Below, one piece after another: positions 24,306-32,449 of a DNA stretch of 34,705 bases. Under the pieces are notes generated by a model, which was not told where the DNA came from, searched no databases, and saw nothing but the letters and a program-made list of their open reading frames with translations. Numbering within the stretch: position 1 is the stretch's first letter; the number at the start of each line of letters is the position of its first letter. Location of the stretch: positions 1-34,705 of the forward strand of contig CAJMMX010000016.1 of NCBI GenBank assembly GCA_905214615.1. Direction: 5' to 3'. The DNA comes from an uncultured bacterium (GTDB lineage: Bacteria > Actinomycetota > Coriobacteriia > Coriobacteriales > Coriobacteriaceae). The translations under genes and the position numbers were made by a program.

Positions 24306-24884
24306 TTAGGCGAAGGTGATCTCGCCGGTCTCGCAGTCCATATCGGCGATACGGGCCAGGCTCTCGACGCGGAAGCCGCGCTCGCGGAGCTTATCGCCGC
24401 CGCCCTGGAAGCCCTTCTCCACCGCGATGCCAATACCGGACACCTCGGCACCCGCAGCCTCGCAGATCTTGATAAGACCCTCGAGCGCGCAGCCGTTGGC
24501 CAAGAAGTCGTCGATGATCAGGACCTTGTCGCCCTCGGACAGGAAACGCTTGCCAACGATGACCGGGTACTCCTTTTGCTTGGTAAAGGAGTAGATGGTC
24601 GTGGCATACTGCTCGCCGTCGAGGTTGATGGACTGTGCCTTCTTGGCAAAGACCACCGGCACGCCGCCAAAATGCTGAGCCGCGATGCAAGCCATACCAA
24701 TGCCAGAAGCCTCGATCGTCAGGATCTTGTTAATCTCGACATCCTTGAACAGACGGGCCCACTCGGCGCCCATGTGGTCGAACAGCTCAACGTCGCATTG
24801 GTGGTTGAGGAAGGCATCAACCTTAAGGACGTTACCGGCCTTTACGATGCCGTCATGGCGAATACGATCCTCAAGCTCCTGCAT
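24306..24884 (-). CDS. xpt: Xanthine phosphoribosyltransferase
   Basis: Purine salvage enzyme (192 aa) converting xanthine and PRPP to XMP. The PRPP-binding motif KVLIIDDFLANG is near residues 126-137 and the family's hood region is at the N-terminus; size and sequence are typical of the Gram-positive Xpt group. AAGGGG lies upstream of ATG 24884. No purine riboswitch is recognisable in the 158-base leader; a CGAAC word at about 24932-24936 resembles a PurR-box core, which is only suggestive. Confidence 0.94.
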   Translation of the reverse strand: MQELEDRIRHDGIVKAGNVLKVDAFLNHQCDVELFDHMGAEWARLFKDVEINKILTIEASGIGMACIAAQHFGGVPVVFAKKAQSINLDGEQYATTIYSFTKQKEYPVIVGKRFLSEGDKVLIIDDFLANGCALEGLIKICEAAGAEVSGIGIAVEKGFQGGGDKLRERGFRVESLARIADMDCETGEITFA

Positions 24885-25042
24885 GGCGCAACCCCTTCTC
24901 GCGGCAACGATACCGCGCGATTAATAAACGTTGTTCGATAGTCTACCACGGACCGACCCCCGCCCGTCCCACAAGCCGCATCGCACCACAAACCAGTTTT
25001 TTTGAGACGGCGCGAATACGTGGCAGGCAGCCTCCCAACACG

Positions 25043-26347
25043 CTAATGGCGGGCGCGCATCCTCACCAAACGAACCATCGAGAGGACAAAGCCCACGGCT
25101 GCCACGGCCATCAACACATAGAACACCGAACGAAAACCAAACAGGAACACATCCGGACGGCCTGCAACAAAACTGGTCACGGCCTCGCCCATCGCCACGC
25201 TCATCTGCCCATACAGGATATTCGACGCCACTGTAATGCCCACTGCCATACCCGCATAGCGCGCCAGGCTACCCAGGCTGCCAGCAAAACCGAGCGCCTC
25301 GCGCGGGGCCGAACCCATATACAGGGAGTTGTTAGGGCTTTGGAAAATCGACGTACCGAGCGACATAAATGCGACGCAGCACACGATCACAAGGATGGAG
25401 GAATGCTCGTTGAGCGTGCTCACCGCAAAGAGGCCGCACACGTACACACCCAGGCCCACCGCCGTGGGGCCCTCGCAGCCAACGCGGTCCGAAACCGTAC
25501 CCGAAAGCGGGCCGATAAAGGCATTCACCATCGGCAGCGCCAAAAAGAGTAGTCCAGAGATGTCGGAACCAAAGCCGTGAGCGTCCTGAAAATAGAACGG
25601 CAGGATAAACTCGGATGCGCCAATACCAACGAACACGATGAGCATGCAAGCAAGGTTGATGGTGAAGGCCGAATTTGCAAAGCAGCGACGAGCAGCCTCA
25701 ATCAGGGACATGGGGCGCTCGCCGGCCTCCGGCTTAACATGCGGTAGTGTATAGAGTCCCACGATAAACGAGATGACGCCAATGGGCAGGTTGATGAGGA
25801 AGATGCTCTCCCAGGGAAAGCTTGCCACCAGCATGCCGCCCAGCACGGGGCCGCACATCATGCCGAGGGCCACGAAGGTCGCGAGAATACCCATGGCACG
25901 ACCGCGCTCGCGCGCCGGAAACGACTCGGTGATGATACCCATGTTGTTAGCCATGGCCGCCGCGCAACCGACGCCCTGAACGATGCGTGCCAGGATAAGA
26001 ACCTCGAGCGAGGCCGAAAGGCCGCACAGCAGCGAACCGACCGAAAAGACGATGACGCCCAGCTGGAACACATTCACCTTGCCGCGCACGTCGCCCAGAC
26101 GGCCAAACGGCAACATAGCCACGCATGTCGCAAGCAGATACACCGAGCTCACCAGCTGAATGCGATCGAGGCCCACGCCCAGCTCCTTTTGCATCACGGG
26201 CAGCGCCACGGTCACGACGGTCGAATCCAGACACACCATAAACGTCATGATGAGAACGGTAAACAAGATTGCCCATTTGTTCTTGCCGTGGGTGTCGCCC
26301 TCAAGGGCAATGCGCTCGCGGCGCAGCTGCTCTGCAGTTTTCTCCAT
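25043..26347 (-). CDS. MFS drug/proton antiporter, DHA2-like
   Basis: Major facilitator superfamily exporter (434 aa) with at least 12 hydrophobic segments. DHA2-type features include LDSTVVTVALPVM in the first span, the motif A segment FGRLGDVRGK, and a motif C-like GPVLGGML. Likely exports a toxic compound or metabolite; substrate unknown. ATG 26347 is chosen because AAAGG then lies 7 bases upstream, whereas the ATG two codons earlier abuts it. A strong terminator ends only 27 bases upstream, so expression may depend on read-through from the metY-like gene. Confidence 0.9.
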   Translation of the reverse strand: MEKTAEQLRRERIALEGDTHGKNKWAILFTVLIMTFMVCLDSTVVTVALPVMQKELGVGLDRIQLVSSVYLLATCVAMLPFGRLGDVRGKVNVFQLGVIVFSVGSLLCGLSASLEVLILARIVQGVGCAAAMANNMGIITESFPARERGRAMGILATFVALGMMCGPVLGGMLVASFPWESIFLINLPIGVISFIVGLYTLPHVKPEAGERPMSLIEAARRCFANSAFTINLACMLIVFVGIGASEFILPFYFQDAHGFGSDISGLLFLALPMVNAFIGPLSGTVSDRVGCEGPTAVGLGVYVCGLFAVSTLNEHSSILVIVCCVAFMSLGTSIFQSPNNSLYMGSAPREALGFAGSLGSLARYAGMAVGITVASNILYGQMSVAMGEAVTSFVAGRPDVFLFGFRSVFYVLMAVAAVGFVLSMVRLVRMRARH

Positions 26348-26373
26348 ATCCATCCTTTCGAGTGGTGCAACGC

Positions 26374-26420
26374 AAAAACGGGGCCCCAATCGCCTGCGAA
26401 CAGTCGCGATTGGGGTCCCG
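26374..26420 (-). terminator. Terminator of the metY-like gene, just upstream of the MFS gene
   Basis: A 15-base inverted repeat with one mismatch (26379-26393 with 26406-26420) is followed on the minus strand by TTTTT (26378-26374). It leaves only 26 bases to the MFS start. Confidence 0.85.
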
Positions 26421-26487
26421 CCTACGGAATCGGAACGAAAGGTCACCGAAGCTTTCTGCCAGCATCGGCACCTTGAACGGAGCTAGC

Positions 26488-27771
26488 CTAGCACTGCTCG
26501 AGCGCCTGCTCAAGGTCGGCAATCAGATCGGCCGTGTCCTCGAGGCCGCACGACAGGCGCACCATGTCGGCGGAGATGCCGCAGGCGATGAGCTCCTCAT
26601 CGTTCATCTGGCGATGCGTAGCGTTAGCGGGATGCAGGCAGCAAGTGCGGGCGTCGGCCACATGCGTGGCGATCTGGGCGAGCTTGAGGCTCTTCATAAA
26701 GGTCTCGGCCGCCGCGCGACCACCGTTAAAGCCAAAGCTCACAACGCCGCAAGTACCGTTGGGCATGTACTTCTGAGCCAGGTCATAGTACTTATCGCCC
26801 TCCAGGCCCGGATAGCTCACGAAGCGCACCTTGGGATGGCTCTGCAGGAACTTGGCAACGGCCAAGCCGTTCTCGCAATGACGCGGCATGCGCACATGCA
26901 GGCTCTCGAGCGAGCTGTTCAAGAAGAATGCCGCCTGCGGGTTCTGCATGGGGCCGAGGTCGCGCATGAGCTGCGCGGTGGCCTTGGTAATAAAGGCGCC
27001 CTCACGGCCGAACTTCTCGGCATAGGTCACGCCGTGGTAGCTCTCGTCAGGCGTGGTGAGACCCGGGAACTTGTCTGCATGGGCCATCCAGTCAAACTGG
27101 CCGTGGTCGACGATCACGCCGCCCAGGTAGGCGGCATGTCCATCCATGTACTTGGTGGTGGAGTGCGTAACGATGTCGGCACCCCACTCAAAGGGACGGC
27201 ACATCACAGGCGTCGGGAAGGTGTTGTCGACCATCAGCGGCACACCGTGGTCATGCGCGGCCTTGGCAAAGCGCTCAATATCGAGCACGGCAAGGGCGGG
27301 GTTGGCAATCGTCTCGCCAAAGACAAGCTTGGTATTGGGCTCAAAGGCTGCCTCGAGCTCCTCATCGGTGCAGTCGGGGGCAACGAACGTGCAAGTCACG
27401 CCCATGCGGCCCATGGTATGGGCAAGCAGGTTGTAGGTACCGCCGTAGATAGCAGAGCTCGCGACCACGTGATCACCGGCACCGGCCACGTTAAAGATCG
27501 CGAGAAAGTTCGCGGCCATGCCCGAACTCGTGAGCATCGCAGCGGTGCCGCCCTCCATCTCGCAGATCTTGGCGGCAACCAGATCACACGTGGGATTCTG
27601 CAGACGGCTGTAGAAGTAGCCCGACTCCTCCAGGTCAAACAGCTTGCCCATGTGCTCGGACGTGTCGTATTTCCACGTGGTGGACTGGTAGATGGGCACC
27701 TGGCGCGGCTCCGCATCTCCCGGGTGATAGCCGCCCTGAACACATGTAGTACCGATGGTCTGCTCGCTCAT
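26488..27771 (-). CDS. metY: O-acetylhomoserine (thiol)-lyase / aminocarboxypropyltransferase
   Basis: PLP enzyme (427 aa) of the Cys/Met metabolism family, forming homocysteine from O-acetylhomoserine and sulfide. The PLP lysine is in HSTTKYMDGH (about Lys207), with SGMAA and YSRLQNPT upstream; the length of about 430 favours the MetY sulfhydrylase subgroup over cystathionine enzymes (about 380-400). GGGAG lies 6 bases before ATG 27771. No SAM riboswitch or T-box is evident upstream. A UPF0597 cysteine desulfidase gene 5 kb away could supply sulfide. Confidence 0.92.
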   Translation of the reverse strand: MSEQTIGTTCVQGGYHPGDAEPRQVPIYQSTTWKYDTSEHMGKLFDLEESGYFYSRLQNPTCDLVAAKICEMEGGTAAMLTSSGMAANFLAIFNVAGAGDHVVASSAIYGGTYNLLAHTMGRMGVTCTFVAPDCTDEELEAAFEPNTKLVFGETIANPALAVLDIERFAKAAHDHGVPLMVDNTFPTPVMCRPFEWGADIVTHSTTKYMDGHAAYLGGVIVDHGQFDWMAHADKFPGLTTPDESYHGVTYAEKFGREGAFITKATAQLMRDLGPMQNPQAAFFLNSSLESLHVRMPRHCENGLAVAKFLQSHPKVRFVSYPGLEGDKYYDLAQKYMPNGTCGVVSFGFNGGRAAAETFMKSLKLAQIATHVADARTCCLHPANATHRQMNDEELIACGISADMVRLSCGLEDTADLIADLEQALEQC

Positions 27772-28001
27772 ATCCAACTCCCTTACTTGGGTTTTGTTTT
27801 TATTCGGTTCACGATACCGCTACCCCGCACCCCTCTCAACCCATCCCTAAAGTAGGTTATGTGACAAAAGGATCAGGGGCATTCGTCTCAGCCTTAGGCA
27901 TTTATTCGATAGATAAAAATGAGACATGTATGAGGCTTTCGACGATTACATGCAGCGGCAAGGGTACCATAGGCGGGTACACCGTGAACAAGGAGGCAAC
28001 G

Positions 28002-28448
28002 ATGAAGCAAATCGATACAGCCCAGCTCGACATCACCGCCTGCCAGGCCCAGGCTGCCGAGTACCACGCCCGCGGCTTTAACTGCGCGCAGGCCGTCGCC
28101 TGCACGCTCGCGCCCGCCGTCGGGCTCGACCCCCAGGTCGCCTTTACCCTCACCGAGGGCTTTGGCGCCGGCATGGGCGGCATGACCGAAACCTGCGGCG
28201 CCATCTCGGGCGCCGTGGCCATCATGGGCTTTGTGATGAGCGACGGCATGGAAAACCCCAAGACCAAGGGCCAGACCTACAAGCTGTCGCGCGAAATCGC
28301 CAAGCGTTTTGGCGAGAAGAACACGACGACCGTCTGCGGCACGCTCAAGGGCATCGGATCGGACAAGGGTCCGCTCCGCAGCTGCCCCGGTTGCATCGAC
28401 GATGCTGTCGAGATTGCCTGCGATGTGCTAAAGCAGCTCGCCGAGTAA
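28002..28448 (+). CDS. C_GCAxxG_C_C family redox/Fe-S protein
   Basis: Small cysteine-rich protein (148 aa) of the C_GCAxxG_C_C family, named for its spaced cysteines. Visible are FNCAQAV, ETCGAISGAVAIMG (the central motif) and a C-terminal SCPGCIDDAVEIA. The family is thought to bind a metal or cluster and is common in anaerobes; the activity is unknown. AAGGAGG lies 6 bases before ATG 28002, ruling out an extension to 27861. The leader contains a GTCTCA/TGAGAC inverted repeat (27885-27925). Confidence 0.88.
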   Translation: MKQIDTAQLDITACQAQAAEYHARGFNCAQAVACTLAPAVGLDPQVAFTLTEGFGAGMGGMTETCGAISGAVAIMGFVMSDGMENPKTKGQTYKLSREIAKRFGEKNTTTVCGTLKGIGSDKGPLRSCPGCIDDAVEIACDVLKQLAE

Positions 28449-28464
28449 ACGGCAGCAACATAAA

Positions 28465-28513
28465 ACGACAGCCGGCGCGCTTGGGATTCATCCAAATGCA
28501 CGCCGGCCGTCGT
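28465..28513. terminator. Hairpin between convergent genes
   Basis: Sixteen-base arms with two mismatches (28465-28480 with 28498-28513) surround a 17-base loop. On the minus strand it is followed by TTTTA and lies directly behind the YigZ-family stop; on the plus strand the T-run is absent. Confidence 0.7.
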
Positions 28514-28515
28514 CG

Positions 28516-29151
28516 TTAGAACTCAGCAAACTCGGGAGCGCTGACCTCAATCTCCTCGCGCCCCGCCATAAGCTCGCGCATCTTAGCGCAAAACGGCTCT
28601 TGCTCCCCCGCCTTAAACACCAAATGAAGTGTCACAGCATCCGCGTAATCGGTATCCGAAACCTTGGCACCCGAATCCTGCGCCAAGCGAAGCACCTGCT
28701 CATACTGTGGATAGGCCACATGCACATCAACCGGCACGACGCTCGTCATCTCGACGATCTGCCCGGCCTCCTGAGCCACGGCCACCGCCGCCTGCGTCGC
28801 CGCGGTATAGGCGCGCACCAAACCACCAGGCCCCAACAGCGTGCCACCAAAATAGCGCGTTACTACGCAGCAAACATTTTTGAGCCCCGCACCGCGCAGC
28901 ACCTCGAGCGTCGGCATACCACTCGTGCGGCTCGGTTCACCATCATCGCTCTGGCGCTCGCGTCCATCGACCAAAATCCACGCGGGAACATTGTGACGAG
29001 CGTCATAATGACGCTTGCGAACCATCTCGATAAAGGCATTCGCCTCATCCTCGGACTCAATATGGACCAGCTGGGCAATAAACCGGCTCTTGCGGTCCAC
29101 AAACTCGCCCGAAGCCTCAATATTCGATTGCAGAGTAAAATAGCTGTCCAA
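28516..29151 (-). CDS. YigZ/IMPACT family protein (UPF0029)
   Basis: Soluble protein (211 aa) of the YigZ/IMPACT family, with the N-terminal domain signature DGEPSRTSGMPTLEVL and VVTRYFGGTLLGPGGLVRAYTAA, and a C-terminal DUF1949-like ferredoxin-fold domain. The family is linked to nucleic-acid binding and translation stress, but its bacterial role is unclear. There is no ATG; two consecutive TTG codons at 29154 and 29151 are candidates, and 29151 has the better distance (5 bases) from GAGGGG. Confidence 0.9.
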   Translation of the reverse strand: MDSYFTLQSNIEASGEFVDRKSRFIAQLVHIESEDEANAFIEMVRKRHYDARHNVPAWILVDGRERQSDDGEPSRTSGMPTLEVLRGAGLKNVCCVVTRYFGGTLLGPGGLVRAYTAATQAAVAVAQEAGQIVEMTSVVPVDVHVAYPQYEQVLRLAQDSGAKVSDTDYADAVTLHLVFKAGEQEPFCAKMRELMAGREEIEVSAPEFAEF

Positions 29152-29269
29152 CAAAGCCCCTCAACAAACCAAAGCGCAGCAACAAACAGCCTCAATAATA
29201 CGGCAAAGGCCAAACCAATAACCTCGGCAAAAGAACGGGGCCGCCGATGACTCCGTCAACGAAAGCGAG

Positions 29270-29366
29270 AACCCGTCAGCGCGAGCAAGGTGCCTTGAAA
29301 GGCGAGGACATTGACCTTATGGTCATGCCCGAAGGCTTGAAAGGCAGATTGCCGCGCTGACGGGTT
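29270..29366. repeat. Nested hairpin repeat, copy A (between rnpB and the YigZ-family gene)
   Basis: This 97-nt element has perfect 13-bp outer arms (29270-29282 with 29354-29366). Going inward come GCAA/TTGC, a GG/GA tandem-purine loop, TGCCTT/AAGGCA, GAAA and TTGA linkers, and an apical TGACC/GGTCA hairpin. Copy B at 32450 has the same length and plan, with compensated changes at three pairs. It begins 18 bases after the rnpB 3' end. Confidence 0.85.
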
Positions 29367-29384
29367 CGCAGCGTCAACAAAGTT

Positions 29385-29746
29385 GCTAAGTGGGCCTATA
29401 AGCCGGGTTCTGTCGTGAACGGTCATTTATCTTGTCTGCACGTTACCGTGCAGCTCCACGCACGCTACCCGAACGCGGACCGGGCCGGCCCATAGCGTTC
29501 CTATTCGCGCTTGCTCCGGATGGGGCTTGCCAAGCCGCCGTGTTGCCACGACGCTGGTGGTCTCTTACACCACCGTTTCAGCTTTTCCCTTTACGCCTTG
29601 CGGCGCAGGTGGGAGTCTTCTTTTCTGCGGCGCTTTCCGTCGGATCACTCCGCCCGGCCGTTAGCCGGCATCCCGCCCTCTGGAGCCCGGACTTTCCTCA
29701 CGCGTGCTGCAAGCAGCACATCGCGCGACCGTCTGGCCCACTCAGC
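29385..29746 (-). ncRNA. rnpB: RNase P RNA (bacterial type A)
   Basis: Catalytic RNA of RNase P (about 362 nt), which matures tRNA 5' ends. On the minus strand the universal 5' core GAGGAAAGTCCGGGCTCC (about 29684-29701) and the 3' core GAACCCGGCTTATAGG are both present. The terminal P1 helix is GCTGAGTGGGCC (29746-29735) with GGCCCACTTAGC (29396-29385). Ends are set from P1 and could extend a few bases. Confidence 0.96.
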
Positions 29747-29754
29747 AGTGCAAG

Positions 29755-29760
29755 AGTGTA
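29755..29760 (-). promoter_or_regulatory. Probable -10 of rnpB
   Basis: TACACT on the minus strand lies 8 bases before the RNase P P1 helix. A possible -35 (TTGCCT) is only 15 bases upstream and lies in a small hairpin, so only the -10 is called. Confidence 0.5.
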
Positions 29761-29838
29761 GCACACCGTTGCCGCAGGCAACGGCACAACGCAAGCGTTC
29801 GACACGATAAACCAAGAACCACGTCATGCAGTACAATA

Positions 29839-29961
29839 GGGTTGTCGATGGGCAACGTCGTCAGTCGAGACGCGACCGCGCTCCGCACCCCTCCGTCTAC
29901 TCGGTGTGTTCCCGCCTCCTCCCCGAGGCGGGATGTCGGCATTTTCATGCACCGACAACCC
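29839..29961 (+). ncRNA. Candidate structured RNA of unknown class
   Basis: The 339-base gap between rnpB and rpsA has no gene. It contains a closing helix GGGTTGTCG (29839-29847) with CGACAACCC (29953-29961), and inside it an AGACG/CGTCT pairing and a strong CCCGCCTC/GAGGCGGG hairpin. TACAAT (29832-29837) sits one base before the first G of the helix, so it is slightly too close for an ideal start. The complementary strand folds equally. It does not match SRP RNA, tmRNA or 6S RNA by eye. Confidence 0.3.
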
Positions 29962-30027
29962 AATAGCAAACAGACAGCCCAGGTAGCATTGTGCACGGGT
30001 AGCATCGCGCACCTCAGCAGCAAATGC

Positions 30028-30061
30028 AAAAAGGGACCCGTCCATTGCGGACGGATCCCTT
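30028..30061 (-). terminator. Terminator of rpsA
   Basis: A 13-bp stem (30031-30043 with 30049-30061, one mismatch) with a 5-nt loop is followed on the minus strand by TTTTT. It lies 24 bases past the rpsA stop. Confidence 0.85.
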
Positions 30062-30085
30062 CAAACAAGTGATCGTCAAACCGAT

Positions 30086-31252
30086 TTACTCGGCATCGGT
30101 CTCCTCGTCCTTCTTCTCGGAAGGCAGCGGGGTAACCTCGATCTCGACGCCCAGAGTCTCAGCAGCGGACTTCATGGACAGGGAGATACGACGACGGTCG
30201 AGGTCGATCTCCATGACCTTGACCTGAACCTTGTCGCCAACGTGGGTGACCTGAGAAGGCTGGTCCACGTGCTTGTTGGCCATCTCGGAGATGTGCACCA
30301 GGCCCTCGATGCCCTCGCCCAGGTCGACGAAAGCGCCGAACGGGACAAGCTTGGTCACCGTGCCCTCGACGATAGCGCCGACGGGGTACTTCTTGACCAG
30401 TGCGCGCCACGGATCCTCGGTGGTCTGCTTGAGACCCAGGGAGATGCGCTCGCGGTTGAGGTCGACGTCGAGAACCTCGACCTCGACCTCCTGGCCGACC
30501 TTGACAACCTCGGAAGGATGGTTGACGTGGTTCCAGGAGAGCTCGGAGATGTGGATGAGGCCGTCGATACCGCCGAGGTCGACGAAGGCGCCGAAGTCGA
30601 CGATGGAGGAAACGGTGCCCTGGAGACGCATGCCAGACTTGAGCTTGGACAGGATCTCGGAACGCTCGGCCTTACGGGACTCCTCGAGCACGACGCGACG
30701 GGAGAGGACGACGTTGTTGCGGTTGCGGTCCATCTCGATGACGCGAGCCTCGATGCGGGTGCCCATGTAGGAGGTGAGGTCCTTGACGCGACGGAGGTCG
30801 ACGAGGGAAGCGGGCAGGAAGCCACGCAGGCCGATGTCGAGGATCAGGCCGCCCTTGACAACCTCGATAACCTCGCCCTCGACGTTCTCGCCGGAGTTGA
30901 ACTTCTCCTCGATGCGGTTCCAAGCACGCTCGTACTCGGCACGCTTCTTGGACAGGACCAGACGACCGTCCTTGTCCTCCTTCTGGAGAACGAGGGCCTC
31001 GATGGGATCACCGAGTGCAACGATGTCTGCAGGGTTAGCGTCCTTGCGGATGGACAGCTCGCGGACCGGGATAACGCCCTCGGACTTAAATCCGATGTCA
31101 ACGAGCACCTCGTCATGCTCGATCTTAACGACAGTGCCGTTAACGAGATCGCCCTCATCAAAGTCGGTAATCGTACCGTCGATGAGGTTGTTCATCTCCT
31201 CCTCGTTGACATCGTCAAGAGAGAAAATGGACGAGTTCTGAATCTCACTCAA
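30086..31252 (-). CDS. rpsA: 30S ribosomal protein S1 (four S1 domains)
   Basis: RNA-binding ribosomal protein (388 aa) that helps load mRNA. Four OB-fold S1 repeats are visible at about residues 35-104, 122-190, 206-276 and 292-361, typical of Gram-positive S1; the last two carry the canonical DFGAFVDLGG / PFGAFVDLGEG and GLIHISE / GLVHISE motifs. The C-terminus is an acidic tail. The start is TTG 31252, giving MSEIQNSS, with AAAGGGG 7 bases upstream; the first internal ATG would remove the conserved acidic N-terminus. Confidence 0.95.
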   Translation of the reverse strand: MSEIQNSSIFSLDDVNEEEMNNLIDGTITDFDEGDLVNGTVVKIEHDEVLVDIGFKSEGVIPVRELSIRKDANPADIVALGDPIEALVLQKEDKDGRLVLSKKRAEYERAWNRIEEKFNSGENVEGEVIEVVKGGLILDIGLRGFLPASLVDLRRVKDLTSYMGTRIEARVIEMDRNRNNVVLSRRVVLEESRKAERSEILSKLKSGMRLQGTVSSIVDFGAFVDLGGIDGLIHISELSWNHVNHPSEVVKVGQEVEVEVLDVDLNRERISLGLKQTTEDPWRALVKKYPVGAIVEGTVTKLVPFGAFVDLGEGIEGLVHISEMANKHVDQPSQVTHVGDKVQVKVMEIDLDRRRISLSMKSAAETLGVEIEVTPLPSEKKDEETDAE

Positions 31253-31567
31253 AGGTGGACCCCTTTCGAACTACGGGGCCCCGATTGCTAGGACCTACAG
31301 AAGGGTGCGACAAGCACACAACGTTTAGGAACACTCGGGAGCCGACAGATACTGATGTGACGCTTATGCAATCACGTCCGTATAGATTACGGGGAAATCA
31401 CTTCGATTTCAAGCGTGAACTGCGATTTTTTACTCGTATGGAGACTTTTTCGCAATCTTATGAACACACGTCTCCACAACTTGACGATAACCAGCCAGGC
31501 ATTTGGCTTTGGGGTAAAGTATCCGGAGCCAACGACTCTAGATCAAATTTACGAGAAAGGTGCCCGC
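31253..31567. other. Divergent spacer between rpsA and the HAD hydrolase gene
   Basis: These 315 bases hold no convincing gene. They are AT-richer than the flanks and include a TGGAGAC/GTCTCCA inverted repeat (31439-31445 with 31470-31476). No clear consensus promoter is seen for either gene, though both must start here. Confidence 0.5.
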
Positions 31568-32326
31568 GTGCTCAAAGCAGTCGTTTTCGATATGGACGAG
31601 ACGCTTCTTAGCATCAACCTCAACGCATTCATCCTTCGCTATTTTAAGGATGTCTCGTCGATGCTCGCGGATATCGGGCGACGCAGCCGAGGCGGCACGA
31701 TGGCACGCCTAGGCACAATTCTGGTCGATCTCAACGCCAATCGCCGCAGCAGCACGGACAATCGCACCAATCTTGAGTTCTACCAGAAAGAGGTTGAGCG
31801 CCGGTGTGGAATCTGCCTCTCCGACCCCCTCATCTACGAGGCGTCTACCTACTACGACCGCGAAGTCCTGCCACACAAGAACGATGACATGATCAATGCG
31901 AGAGCCATGCCAGGCGCACATGCCGCGCTCCAGGCCGTACAGGATGCAGGACTGCGCTGCGCGCTCTTTACCAACCCCAGCTTTCCGCAGGGGGCCATCG
32001 AATGCCGCATGGGCTGGGGCGAGCTGACAGACGCGCCCTTCGAGCTCGTAACGCACATGGGCAACGCCACGCGCTGCAAGCCCGATGCCACATATTATCT
32101 AGAGCAGCTGCAGGTCATGGGGCTCGAGCCACATGAGGTCCTCATGGTGGGCAACGACCCCAAGCGCGATTTCCCCAGCCCCGACTGCGGTATTCAAACC
32201 GCCTATGTGGGCCAAGGAAAGCCCGGCCGAGCCACCTGGCGTGGAACCATGGAAGACTTCGCCCGCGACTTCAACGCCGTAATCGAAGCCTTCTACGAAC
32301 ACCAAGTAGCCGACGAACTGAGCTAA
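31568..32326 (+). CDS. HAD superfamily hydrolase
   Basis: Cytoplasmic phosphatase-type enzyme (252 aa). Motif I is FDMDETL with Asp8 and Asp10, motif II LFTNPSF, motif III the lysine in CKPD, and motif IV VGNDPKRDF. A helical cap of about 90 residues lies between motifs I and II (type C1). Substrate unknown. The GTG at 31568 is the start because AAAGG lies 8 bases before it and motif I then begins where expected; the frame extends upstream to 31415 without a site. Confidence 0.88.
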   Translation: MLKAVVFDMDETLLSINLNAFILRYFKDVSSMLADIGRRSRGGTMARLGTILVDLNANRRSSTDNRTNLEFYQKEVERRCGICLSDPLIYEASTYYDREVLPHKNDDMINARAMPGAHAALQAVQDAGLRCALFTNPSFPQGAIECRMGWGELTDAPFELVTHMGNATRCKPDATYYLEQLQVMGLEPHEVLMVGNDPKRDFPSPDCGIQTAYVGQGKPGRATWRGTMEDFARDFNAVIEAFYEHQVADELS

Positions 32327-32339
32327 CGTTCAGACTTAA

Positions 32340-32422
32340 TAGTCGTTGGGGACGTTCTTAAATGACTAGTCAAACAAGAACGTCCCCAACGACTAGTCAT
32401 TTAAGAACGTCCCCAATGACTA
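32340..32422. repeat. GGGAC-type palindrome with a third arm
   Basis: Arms 32340-32359 and 32376-32395 are perfect 20-base inverse complements. The right arm is repeated with one change at 32403-32422, so the left arm could pair with either. It lies behind the HAD gene, before the nested hairpin copy B. Confidence 0.8.
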
Positions 32423-32449
32423 CCCCGATGTTTAGGCAAAGTCAGCGAA

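Noticed and set aside
24885..25042. Purine riboswitch upstream of xpt
   Set aside because: The conserved core of the class (paired arms around TATA/GGTNTCTAC-type joining sequences) is absent on the minus strand.
27772..28001. SAM riboswitch or T-box before the metY-like gene
   Set aside because: The sequence is too short on the minus strand before it becomes the leader of the plus-strand gene, and no kink-turn or T-box core is visible.
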